Below are positions 26,093 through 34,528 of a stretch of DNA of 35,680 nt, piece by piece. Position 1 is the stretch's first letter, and the number at the start of each line of letters is the position of its first letter. Origin of the DNA: Actinomycetota bacterium (GTDB taxonomy: Bacteria; Actinomycetota; Actinomycetes; S36-B12; UBA5976); the NCBI GenBank assembly GCA_027730605.1, contig JAQCGN010000006.1, positions 1 to 35,680 of the forward strand, read 5' to 3'. The position numbers and the translations under genes are program-made. The notes under the pieces were generated by a model. It searched no databases. It had not been told where the DNA came from and saw nothing but the letters and a program-made list of their open reading frames with translations.

Positions 26093-28549
26093 ATGAAACT
26101 TCCTATCTCCTGGATTAGTCAATTCGTGAAGTTTCCTAAAAATACAAAAACAAAGATAATAGTTGATCATTTAGTCAAACTTGGTTATGAAGTTGAGGCA
26201 GTAGAGACTTTTGGTGATGTTTCAGGTTCAATTGTGGTCGGTAGAGTTGAAAAAATCGAAACGCTTACTGAATTTAAGAAATCGATACGCTATTGCAAGG
26301 TGAATATTGGGAAAAAAGTAAATGGAATAATTTGTGGGGCAACTAATTTTAAAGAGGGAGACCTTGTAGTTGTGGCACTACCAGGCTGTGTTCTTCCTGG
26401 TGATTTTAAGATTTCCGAGCGAGAGACTTACGGCAAGATTTCCCAAGGAATGATTTGCTCAGCAAAAGAATTAGGCTTTAGTGATAATCACGAGGGAATT
26501 ATAGTTTTACCCAAAAACTTAAAAATTGGATCAAGTGCCAAAGAATTGCTGGGCTTAGGCGAAACGGTTTTGGACATCGCTGTTCTTCCAGATCGAGGTT
26601 ACGCGATGAGCATCAGGGGAATAGGTCGAGAGCTAGCACTTTCCATGGGTGTCAAATTCATTGATCCAGCATCACAAAAAATACCAAAAGTTAAAAAGTC
26701 CACCAAGTTGAAAACCAAAATAAAGACAAAAAATGCGTCCAAAATTGCTTTAGTGACCTTGTCAAATTTTGATTCTCAATCACCAACACCACTATTTATG
26801 CAAGCCAGGTTGGCACAAGCTGGTATGAGACCAATATCTCTTCCAGTAGATATAACAAACTATTTAATGCTAGAGATTGGTCAGCCTTTACATGCTTTTG
26901 ATGCAGATAAAATAAATGGTGCCATTCAAATAAGAAATGCTACCAACGGCGAATTATTAGAGACACTTGATCACGTGAAGCGAAAGCTAGTATCCGATGA
27001 TTTAGTTATTGCTGATTCAAAAAAAGCCTTATCAGTGGCAGGCATAATGGGTGGCTTGGAAAGTGAGATCTCAAAAACAACAAAAAATATTGTTATAGAG
27101 TCAGCAATCTTTAATAGAGCTTCAATTAGTAAAACTTCTCGTAGCCACAAATTACCCAGTGAGGCTAGTAAAAGATTTGAACGTGGGACCGATCCAGAAA
27201 TGAATGAAATTGCGGCAATTCTTGCAGCACAATATCTTTCCAAGTACGGCCAGGCAAAGATAACTGGTATTGCTCTAGACAAAAAACCTATTAAGCGACA
27301 TAAAATTTCTTTTAATAAATCAGAATTTAAAAGATTGATTGGCTTTGAGATAGACACAAAAAAAATTAAAAGTATTTTCGCAAATTTGGGTATAAGGATT
27401 TCCCAGAATGGTAAAAATTGGAACGTTACACCTCCATCATGGAGAAACGATTTAACAAATCAAGCAGATCTAGTTGAAGAATTAATTAGAATATGGGGTT
27501 ATCACAAGATTCCAAGTAGACTCCCACAGACAAAAATCGGTTTAGGTTTATCCGCTTCCCAAAAAGCTTTTAAAGCGTTATCAATCAAAATGGCTTCTTT
27601 AGGATCCAATGAAGTTTATAACTATCCGTTTCTTTCAGGTAAACAAATCGGTGATTTGGGTATTAAAAACTCAGATGAACGACACAAACTTGTTCAACTA
27701 GCAAATCCTTTATCTGAGGATCAGCCGTTCTTAAGAACCACGTTGTTACCAGGTTTGTTTGATGCGGCTTTAAGAAATATTTCTCGAGGACAAGATGACC
27801 TTTCGTTATTTGAAATGGGAAGTATTTATATAAAGAAATCAAACACTGCAAAGAAGAGCACCCCCTCATTGCTTGCCCGTCCGACTTTAAAAGAGATTCA
27901 AAAATTAGATGACTTGCTGCCCAAACAACCAAAATTAATGTCTGCAATTTTTATTGGTAAGCAAATTCAACCAGGATGGTGGAATTATGACATTGATTAT
28001 CAATGGAGTCATCCCATTGAATATGTCAAGGAATTATGTTTTGACCTGGGACTAAATATTGATATTAGGAATACAAATCATGCTCCATTTCATCCTGGGC
28101 GTTGTGCTGAAATAGGTGTCAACAACAAAGTAATAGGCCATGCTGGCCAAATAACTCCAAGTGTCGTCGAAAAATATGATTTGCCAAGAATGGTTTTTGC
28201 CTTTGAGATAAATGTAGACATTTTGATTGCCTCTTTGGGTAACAAAATTGCTCCCGTTTTTTCATCAATGCCCGTTGTAAAAGAAGACTTAGCATTTGTT
28301 TTTGAAAGTGAAATTCAATCTTTTGCAGTAATTAAGACAATCCAAGAATCTGCCGGATCACTTTTAGAAGAAGTTCGTCTGTTTGATGTTTACCAAGGGG
28401 CAAACTTAGGAGAGGGTAAAAAGTCATTGGCATTTAATCTGAGATTTCGAGCCCCAAATCGAACCCTCGAGACTGAGGAAATATCAAGTATGAGAAGCAA
28501 AGTGATCCAAGCTGTGGCGAAGTCCCATGGAGGAGTCCTCCGAGCATAG
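26093..28549 (+). CDS. pheT: Phenylalanyl-tRNA synthetase beta subunit
   Basis: The 818-residue beta chain contains the domains in normal order. The EMAPII-like tRNA-binding domain (about residues 40-150; ICGATNFKEGDLVVVALPG) comes first, then the B3/B4 editing region (LPVDITNYLMLEIGQPLHAFD, RSHKLPSEASKRFERGTDP) and the B5 domain. A catalytic-core-like region (FLRTTLLPGLFDAALRNI, FHPGRCAEI) and the C-terminal FDX-ACB anticodon-binding domain (PVVKEDLAFVFE, LRFRAPNRTLETEEI) follow. The linker at about residues 200-217 is strikingly Lys-rich (KVKKSTKLKTKIKTKNASK). The start ATG directly follows the pheS stop. Its last bases overlap the first palindrome upstream of argC. Confidence 0.97.
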   Translation: MKLPISWISQFVKFPKNTKTKIIVDHLVKLGYEVEAVETFGDVSGSIVVGRVEKIETLTEFKKSIRYCKVNIGKKVNGIICGATNFKEGDLVVVALPGCVLPGDFKISERETYGKISQGMICSAKELGFSDNHEGIIVLPKNLKIGSSAKELLGLGETVLDIAVLPDRGYAMSIRGIGRELALSMGVKFIDPASQKIPKVKKSTKLKTKIKTKNASKIALVTLSNFDSQSPTPLFMQARLAQAGMRPISLPVDITNYLMLEIGQPLHAFDADKINGAIQIRNATNGELLETLDHVKRKLVSDDLVIADSKKALSVAGIMGGLESEISKTTKNIVIESAIFNRASISKTSRSHKLPSEASKRFERGTDPEMNEIAAILAAQYLSKYGQAKITGIALDKKPIKRHKISFNKSEFKRLIGFEIDTKKIKSIFANLGIRISQNGKNWNVTPPSWRNDLTNQADLVEELIRIWGYHKIPSRLPQTKIGLGLSASQKAFKALSIKMASLGSNEVYNYPFLSGKQIGDLGIKNSDERHKLVQLANPLSEDQPFLRTTLLPGLFDAALRNISRGQDDLSLFEMGSIYIKKSNTAKKSTPSLLARPTLKEIQKLDDLLPKQPKLMSAIFIGKQIQPGWWNYDIDYQWSHPIEYVKELCFDLGLNIDIRNTNHAPFHPGRCAEIGVNNKVIGHAGQITPSVVEKYDLPRMVFAFEINVDILIASLGNKIAPVFSSMPVVKEDLAFVFESEIQSFAVIKTIQESAGSLLEEVRLFDVYQGANLGEGKKSLAFNLRFRAPNRTLETEEISSMRSKVIQAVAKSHGGVLRA

Positions 28550-28578
28550 ATTTATGCGCATATGCGTATAATGTGTCT
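28544..28578 (+). promoter_or_regulatory. argC promoter with nested-palindrome operator (candidate ArgR site)
   Basis: A perfect TATAAT -10 lies at 28567-28572, so transcription should begin near 28579, the A of the argC ATG; the mRNA would be leaderless. No TTGACA-like -35 is seen. Overlapping it are three palindromes: GCATA-gatt-TATGC (28544-28557), TATGCGCATA (28553-28562), and CGCATATGCG, which extends to TTATGCGCATATGCGTATAA (28552-28571, arms 9 of 10). An operator covering the -10 ahead of an operon that encodes ArgR is most simply an ARG box pair, but the half-sites only loosely resemble published actinobacterial ARG boxes. Confidence 0.6.
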
Positions 28579-29592
28579 ATGGACATAGTTGTCATTGGGG
28601 CTTCCGGTTATGCCGGAGGTCAACTCTTGCGCCTTATTGCTCAGCATCCCAAAGTGAAATTGAAATCTGCCATTGCCCACTCCAAGGCCAATGTTTCAAT
28701 TGCTCAAGAACATGGATTTTTAACTGGTATTTATGATTCTAAGTTTGAAGAATTTGATGCACAAAAAATTAGCAAAGAAGATTTTGTTTTCATGGCATTG
28801 CCTCATGGTGAGTCAGCAGCACTAGCCTCACAGCTTGACGCTGGCACAAAAGTAGTTGATCTGGGTGCTGACTTTAGATTAAGTGATTCATCTCAGTGGA
28901 AGAAATACTACGGTGGAAACCACGCAGGTCAATGGACCTATGGATTGCCTGAGATAAAACCTAATAGAAAACTGATAAGTGATTCTAAAAGAGTTGCTAA
29001 TCCAGGTTGCTATGCAACAGCAATATCCTTGGCTTTTGCACCTTTAATAACACATAAATTAATTGATTTGGACTTTTTAACAGTTGTAGCAGCTAGTGGT
29101 ACCACTGGGGCCGGTAAAAAACCAACACAGAATTTATTAGCCAGTGAGGTAATAAATTCACTCGTTAATTATAAAACCGGTGGCGTTCACCAACATATTC
29201 CTGAAATTGAACAAACGTTGAATCAAGTATCAAACGATAAGATTACTATTTCTTTTAATCCGATTCTTGCTCCCATGCCCAGAGGCATATTAGCAAACTG
29301 CATCAGTAAGTTGAAAAAATCGATGAATGAAGATGAGATTAATGGCATATTTAGTGATTATTATAAAGATGAATCATTTGTGAAAATCATTAAAGAAAAT
29401 TCAGTTTCTACAACTTCCGTAACTGATACCAATAATTGTCATCTGCAACTTAAAATTGACCAAAATACAAATCAAATAACAGTAATTAGTGTTATAGATA
29501 ATTTGATCAAAGGGGCTAGTGGTCAGGCCATTCAAAATATGAATCTGATGTGTGGATGGCAAGAAAATCTTGGACTGAGTGTGAATTTATGA
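28579..29592 (+). CDS. argC: N-acetyl-gamma-glutamyl-phosphate reductase
   Basis: NADPH-dependent reduction of N-acetylglutamyl phosphate in arginine synthesis. The Rossmann motif IGASGYAGGQLLRLI, the catalytic Cys in RVANPGCYATA, GTTGAGKKP, and the catalytic His region HQHIPEIEQ are all present. The track begins at GTG 28573, but that codon directly follows the TATAAT -10 and would lie upstream of the predicted transcript start; ATG 28579 gives 337 residues starting MDIVVIGASGYAGG, as in homologues. First gene of argCJBDRGH; its stop overlaps argJ (ATGA). Confidence 0.95.
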   Translation: MDIVVIGASGYAGGQLLRLIAQHPKVKLKSAIAHSKANVSIAQEHGFLTGIYDSKFEEFDAQKISKEDFVFMALPHGESAALASQLDAGTKVVDLGADFRLSDSSQWKKYYGGNHAGQWTYGLPEIKPNRKLISDSKRVANPGCYATAISLAFAPLITHKLIDLDFLTVVAASGTTGAGKKPTQNLLASEVINSLVNYKTGGVHQHIPEIEQTLNQVSNDKITISFNPILAPMPRGILANCISKLKKSMNEDEINGIFSDYYKDESFVKIIKENSVSTTSVTDTNNCHLQLKIDQNTNQITVISVIDNLIKGASGQAIQNMNLMCGWQENLGLSVNL

Positions 29593-30740
29593 GTGTGACA
29601 TTTCCAAAAGGATTCACTGCAAGTGGTGTTGCTGCTGGTCTTAAAAAGACTGAAAAAAAAGATGTAGCAGTAGTTGTAAACGAAGGTCCAAATTTCGATG
29701 CTGCAGCAGTCTTTACAAAAAACAAAGTTAAAGCCGCACCTGTTATATGGACCCAACAAGTGATAAAAAATAGAAAACTAAAGGCAATATTGCTCAACAG
29801 TGGGGGAGCAAATGCCTGTACTGGACAAGAAGGATTTGCAGATACCCACAAATCCGCTGAACATATGGCGCAAAAACTTTCAATCGGCGCAGTTGAAATA
29901 GGCGTTTGCTCAACTGGAATAATTGGCAATCGACTTGATATGCCAAATTTAATTAGTGGCATTAATAAGGCAATTGAATCTTTGAATCAAGATGGCGGCA
30001 ATGATGCAGCTGAAGCAATTTTAACAACGGATTCGTACGCCAAACAAAGTATTTTTGAGATCAATGGCTGGCGTATAGGTTCAATGATTAAAGGTGCGGG
30101 GATGTTAGCCCCCGATATGGCTACCATGTTGTGTGTAATAACAACCGATGCAGACTTATCAGATATTGACCTTGATTCCGCTTTAAAACACGTTACAGAT
30201 AAAACTCTTAATAGGATTGATTCGGATGGTTGCACTTCCACTAACGACACAGTAATTTTAATGGCATCAGGTGCATCAAAGATAAAACCATCAATAAAAG
30301 ATTTTCAACACGCTCTTATGGTTGTGATGTCAGATTTAAGTTTGCAATTGATAAATGATGCTGAAGGCGCATCAAAAGTAATCAAAATAGAAGTTATAAA
30401 CACTGTTTCAGAAAATGATGCAGTAAATGTGGGTCGATCAATCGCTAGAAACAATTTGCTCAAATGTGCAATGTTTGGCGAGGATCCAAACTGGGGAAGA
30501 ATATTGGCTGCTATTGGTAATTCCGAAGCACATCTTGATTCCAATTTAATTGATGTAAAACTAAATTCGGTTTTAGTTTGCAAAAATGGGTCATCTTTAA
30601 GTAAAGAAATTTTGGTTGATCTATCTAAGCGTGAAATTGACATATTGGTAGATCTTCACATGGGTGATGAATCTGCGGTTATTTACACCAATGATTTATC
30701 AAATCAGTACGTACATGAAAATTCGGCTTACTCAACATGA
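29589..30740 (+). CDS. argJ: Ornithine acetyltransferase / amino-acid acetyltransferase
   Basis: Transfers the acetyl group from N-acetylornithine to glutamate, which makes the acetyl cycle in arginine synthesis; bifunctional members also use acetyl-CoA. The protein is an Ntn hydrolase that self-cleaves at the Thr of PDMATML (KGAGMLAPDMATML is clear). NSGGANACTGQEG and ARNNLLKCAMFGEDPNWGRI (near the C-terminus) are typical. The track starts at ATG 29550, inside argC; I prefer ATG 29589, which forms ATGA with the argC stop and gives MSVTFPKGFTASG, 383 residues. It overlaps argB by 4 bases. Confidence 0.96.
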   Translation: MSVTFPKGFTASGVAAGLKKTEKKDVAVVVNEGPNFDAAAVFTKNKVKAAPVIWTQQVIKNRKLKAILLNSGGANACTGQEGFADTHKSAEHMAQKLSIGAVEIGVCSTGIIGNRLDMPNLISGINKAIESLNQDGGNDAAEAILTTDSYAKQSIFEINGWRIGSMIKGAGMLAPDMATMLCVITTDADLSDIDLDSALKHVTDKTLNRIDSDGCTSTNDTVILMASGASKIKPSIKDFQHALMVVMSDLSLQLINDAEGASKVIKIEVINTVSENDAVNVGRSIARNNLLKCAMFGEDPNWGRILAAIGNSEAHLDSNLIDVKLNSVLVCKNGSSLSKEILVDLSKREIDILVDLHMGDESAVIYTNDLSNQYVHENSAYST

Positions 30741-31639
30741 AAACAAATAACATCAGGCAAGAAGATGCCTTGAAAAAAGCTGCTGTCCTTGCAGAAGCAT
30801 TGCCTTGGTTGCTGAGATTTCAAGAGACAATCGTGGTAATCAAGTTTGGGGGTCACGCTATGACTAGCCCAGAGTTGACAAAACAATTCGCACAAGACGT
30901 TGTATTTTTAAAATTGGCAGGATTAAAACCAATTGTTGTCCACGGCGGTGGACCACAAATCACAAAAGCCTTAGATAAAGCTGGAATCAAATCTGAATTC
31001 AAGTCAGGTTTCAGAGTAACCACTAAAGAGTCTGTATTGATTGTACGAGAGGTTTTAGTAAATGAGATTCAAAATGATTTAGTGCAAATGATAAATTCAA
31101 ACTCAAAACTTGCTGTTGGTATGAGTGGTGATTCCAAATCCTTAATACAGGTCGAAAAGATGATAATTCAGGAAAAGGGGGAATCAGTTGACATAGGATT
31201 TGTAGGAAATGTCAAAAAAATTGATGTAAAACAAATCATTGATGTTATTGATTCAGGACAAATTCCAGTTATCTCCACAGTTGGTGTTGATAATGATCAA
31301 AACATCTATAATGTGAATGCAGATATTGCAGCCTCAGCAATAGCAAAATCGATAAAGGCTCATAAGTTTGTTGTTTTAACAGATGTAGCAGGACTAATGG
31401 AAAATTATCCAGATGAAACAACGTTAATTCCAACAATTGATATTGACCAACTCAAAAGACTTATTCCTAATTTGGACGAGGGAATGAAACCTAAAATGAT
31501 GGCGTGTTTAGAAGCAGTTGAATCAGGAGTTACCAGAGCCCACGTCATAGACGGGCGTTTACCTCATGCCGTCTTAGTTGAAGTATTCACAAACGCAGGA
31601 ACTGGAACGATGATAATCGAGAGCATGGACAAAGAATGA
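30737..31639 (+). CDS. argB: Acetylglutamate kinase
   Basis: Phosphorylates N-acetylglutamate. The amino-acid-kinase fold shows VVIKFGGHAM at the phosphate-binding N-terminus, VVHGGGPQI, a substrate loop SGFRVTTKE, and NVNADIAASAIA with the late KPKMMACLEAVESG. Length is 300. The N-terminal helix before the core (about 25 residues) is the kind found in arginine-inhibited hexameric forms, which suggests feedback control. Start and stop overlap argJ and argD by 4 bases each. Confidence 0.96.
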   Translation: MKTNNIRQEDALKKAAVLAEALPWLLRFQETIVVIKFGGHAMTSPELTKQFAQDVVFLKLAGLKPIVVHGGGPQITKALDKAGIKSEFKSGFRVTTKESVLIVREVLVNEIQNDLVQMINSNSKLAVGMSGDSKSLIQVEKMIIQEKGESVDIGFVGNVKKIDVKQIIDVIDSGQIPVISTVGVDNDQNIYNVNADIAASAIAKSIKAHKFVVLTDVAGLMENYPDETTLIPTIDIDQLKRLIPNLDEGMKPKMMACLEAVESGVTRAHVIDGRLPHAVLVEVFTNAGTGTMIIESMDKE

Positions 31640-32805
31640 ACAACTTTAACTGGGATAAATTCTTTTTAAATAACTATGGCACACCAAAAATTGAATTAGT
31701 AGAAGGCGAAGGAGTGGTAGTTAAGGATTCTCAGGGAAACATTCATTTGGACTTTCTTTCAGGAATCGCTGTTAATTCTTTAGGGCATGCCCACCCAGTC
31801 ATCGTTGAAGCAGTCAACAAGCAGATTTCCCAGCTTTCACATACCAGTAATTTTTATGCCAATAAACCCGCACTCGATTTGGCAGAAAAACTCATCGAGA
31901 TTTCGGGGTTAGATGCAAAAGTTTTCTTTTGCAATTCAGGTGCCGAAGCAAATGAAGCAGCCCTTAAACTAACTCGTCGCACAGGGAAAAAGAATTTGTT
32001 ATCTGCAAATGGATCTTTTCACGGTCGAACAATAGGTGCACTAAGCATCACCGGTCAATTAGCAAAGCAAAAACCATTCAAACCTTTGTTAAGTGGAATT
32101 AAATTTATTGATATCAACACCAAAAGCGCGGTGAGAAAAATAAAGAGAAATACTGCTGCGATTTTTCTGGAATCCATTCAAGGAGAAGGTGGAGTTGTGC
32201 CTTGTACCGATGAATTTTTGACAAATATAAGACAGAAAACTTTGAAAACAAAAACATTAATGATTATGGATGAAGTCCAAACTGGTATGGGTAGAACCGG
32301 CGATTGGTTTGGGTATGAACAATCAAAAATCAAACCAGATGTGATAACACTTGCTAAAGGTTTAGGTGCAGGACTACCAATGGGTGCCCTATTGGTGGCT
32401 GGAGATGCAAAAGATTTATTTGAGCCGGGTCAGCATGGATCAACATTTGGAGGAAATCCCGTAGTAGCTAGTGCTGCATTAGCGACTATAAAATTTATTG
32501 AAAAAGAGAATTTGTTAATGAATGTGGCAAATATGGGAAAATTATTAGGAGAATTACTAGGTCAAGTACAAGGAGTAAAAGAAGTAAGAGGAAGAGGACT
32601 TCTATTGGGAGTTTGTTTAGATAATCTTTCTGCCGAAGATGTTGAGGCAGAGTGTAAAAATTTGGGATTGCTTATTAATGCTGTAACCGAGGATACCCTA
32701 AGAATTGCCCCTGCTTTCATTGTCAATATTGAACAAGTTCAAAGGTGTGCTGAGATTATTGAAGATGCCATAAAAAATGTATCTAAGCTGGTGCAACAAA
32801 AATGA
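31636..32805 (+). CDS. argD: Acetylornithine aminotransferase
   Basis: PLP enzyme converting N-acetylglutamate semialdehyde to N-acetylornithine. Class III aminotransferase features are FFCNSGAEANEAALKLTRR, SFHGRTIGALSITG, MDEVQTGMGRTG, the PLP lysine in TLAKGLGAGLPMGALL, and GSTFGGNPVV. Length is 389. It overlaps argB and argR by 4 bases. In mycobacteria argF separates argD from argR; here argD runs straight into argR, as I recall for Streptomyces. Confidence 0.96.
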   Translation: MNNFNWDKFFLNNYGTPKIELVEGEGVVVKDSQGNIHLDFLSGIAVNSLGHAHPVIVEAVNKQISQLSHTSNFYANKPALDLAEKLIEISGLDAKVFFCNSGAEANEAALKLTRRTGKKNLLSANGSFHGRTIGALSITGQLAKQKPFKPLLSGIKFIDINTKSAVRKIKRNTAAIFLESIQGEGGVVPCTDEFLTNIRQKTLKTKTLMIMDEVQTGMGRTGDWFGYEQSKIKPDVITLAKGLGAGLPMGALLVAGDAKDLFEPGQHGSTFGGNPVVASAALATIKFIEKENLLMNVANMGKLLGELLGQVQGVKEVRGRGLLLGVCLDNLSAEDVEAECKNLGLLINAVTEDTLRIAPAFIVNIEQVQRCAEIIEDAIKNVSKLVQQK

Positions 32806-33293
32806 AATACGCTGAATCAAGAGCAGCAAGACAACATCTCATTCAAGAGATCATTGCCAATAAAAATATTGCATCCCAGGCTGAATTATTGGTTGAACTA
32901 AAAAAGAAGGGCTTTGAAGTTACTCAAACGACTCTTTCAAGAGATCTTGATGAATTAGGAGCTAAAAAGGTTGATAACAAAAAAGGGCAAACAAAGTATT
33001 TAGTTCCAGAAACAGATCCAGATCGAATATCAGATACGAGTGCTGCTCGAAACAGGCTTGAAAAACTTGCAAGTGATCTAGTCATTGGAGTTGATCATTC
33101 ATCAAATTTAGCGGTGATTCATACTCCTGCTGGTGCTGCACAGTTTGTGGCTTCAATTGTGGATCATGCGGCATTAGAAAACGTGATAGGAACAATTGCA
33201 GGTGATAACACAGTTTTAGTAATAACAAAAGGTTTGAAAGACGGAAAGTCCGTCGCAGGTCAAATATGGGAATACGTTCAGTTTCGCCGATAG
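32802..33293 (+). CDS. argR: Arginine repressor
   Basis: Hexameric arginine-responsive repressor. The N-terminal winged helix-turn-helix (about residues 5-75) contains FEVTQTTLSRDLDELGAKKV. The C-terminal oligomerisation/arginine-binding domain has PAGAAQFVASIVDH and GTIAGDNTVLVITK. The usual arginine-contacting GDDT motif reads GDNT, so one of two acidic contacts is amidated; corepressor affinity may differ. Length 163 is normal. It overlaps argD by 4 bases, so it is co-expressed with the operon it probably represses through the argC operator. Confidence 0.96.
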   Translation: MKYAESRAARQHLIQEIIANKNIASQAELLVELKKKGFEVTQTTLSRDLDELGAKKVDNKKGQTKYLVPETDPDRISDTSAARNRLEKLASDLVIGVDHSSNLAVIHTPAGAAQFVASIVDHAALENVIGTIAGDNTVLVITKGLKDGKSVAGQIWEYVQFRR

Positions 33294-33326
33294 GCTGGGA
33301 TTGCTACGTAAAGAAAGAGAGAACAA

Positions 33327-34526
33327 GTGAGTAAGAAAGTTGTTTTAGCGTATTCAGGTGGGCTTGATACCTCTGTGGCTATCGAATGGATAAAAGACAA
33401 AACAGGAGCCGAAGTTGTTGCAGTAGCTGCAGATGTAGGTCAAGGTGGCGAGGATTTAGAAGTAATCAAACAGAGAGCACTTGATTGTGGTGCTGTTGCT
33501 GCTGAAGTTTTAGATTTACGTGAAGAATTTGCTAACGAATATTGTGCACCAGCATTAAAAGCCAATGCTTTATATATGGACAGATATCCACTTGTTTCAT
33601 CATTGTCAAGACCAATAATTTCAAAATATTTGGTGGAAGCGGCAAAAAAGCACAACGCTTACATGGTCGGACATGGTTGTACTGGAAAAGGAAACGATCA
33701 AGTTAGATTTGAAGTAAGTATTGCTGCTCTTGATCCAGACCTAAAAGTATTTGCACCGGTAAGAGATTCTGGAATGACAAGAGATAAAGCTATTATTTTT
33801 GCGGCTGAAAAGAATTTACCAATAGATGTTAATAAGAAAAATCCCTATTCCATAGATCAAAACGTGTGGGGCAGAGCCATAGAAACAGGATTTTTAGAAG
33901 ACATCTGGAATGCACCCATAGAAGACATTTACACCTACACCAAAAACCCAGCTGAAAAACGTGACGCAGACGAAGTACTAATCACTTTCAAAAAAGGTTT
34001 ACCTACTCATATTGACGGTCAAGCGGTAACAATGCTGCAAGCAATTGAAATTCTCAACAAAAGAGCAGGAAATCAAGGAGTGGGAAGAATAGACATGGTC
34101 GAAGATCGACTTGTTGGTATTAAAAGTCGAGAGGTTTATGAAGCTCCTGGTGCTATGGCACTTATCACTGCTCATCAAGAGTTAGAAAATGTGTGTCTAG
34201 AAAGAGAGCTTTCAAGATTTAAAAGAGGAGTAGAGCAAAGATGGGGAGAACTTGTCTATGACGGGCTTTGGTTTTCACCACTAAGAAAAGCACTTGATGT
34301 ATTTATCGAAGAGACACAAAAACATGTTTCGGGAGATATACGTATGAAACTGCACGCCGGAAAAGCTGTAGTCACAGGTCGAAAGAGTGCTGATTCTTTA
34401 TACAGATATGACTTAGCAACCTATGATTCTGAAGACACCTACGATCAATCTTGGGCAAAGGGTTTCATAGAAATATTTGGTATGACTTCAAAAATTGCTG
34501 CTGATAGAGATAGAAAAAGTAAGTAA
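33327..34526 (+). CDS. argG: Argininosuccinate synthase
   Basis: Joins citrulline and aspartate using ATP. The N-terminal PP-loop [46 protein letters not shown] and [15 protein letters not shown] are diagnostic. Length is 399, normal. The start is GTG 33327 with a purine-rich AAAGAAAGAGAG upstream. A 33-base gap follows argR, without a recognisable operator or terminator; the stop is 2 bases before argH. Confidence 0.97.
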   Translation: MSKKVVLAYSGGLDTSVAIEWIKDKTGAEVVAVAADVGQGGEDLEVIKQRALDCGAVAAEVLDLREEFANEYCAPALKANALYMDRYPLVSSLSRPIISKYLVEAAKKHNAYMVGHGCTGKGNDQVRFEVSIAALDPDLKVFAPVRDSGMTRDKAIIFAAEKNLPIDVNKKNPYSIDQNVWGRAIETGFLEDIWNAPIEDIYTYTKNPAEKRDADEVLITFKKGLPTHIDGQAVTMLQAIEILNKRAGNQGVGRIDMVEDRLVGIKSREVYEAPGAMALITAHQELENVCLERELSRFKRGVEQRWGELVYDGLWFSPLRKALDVFIEETQKHVSGDIRMKLHAGKAVVTGRKSADSLYRYDLATYDSEDTYDQSWAKGFIEIFGMTSKIAADRDRKSK

Positions 34527-34528
34527 AA

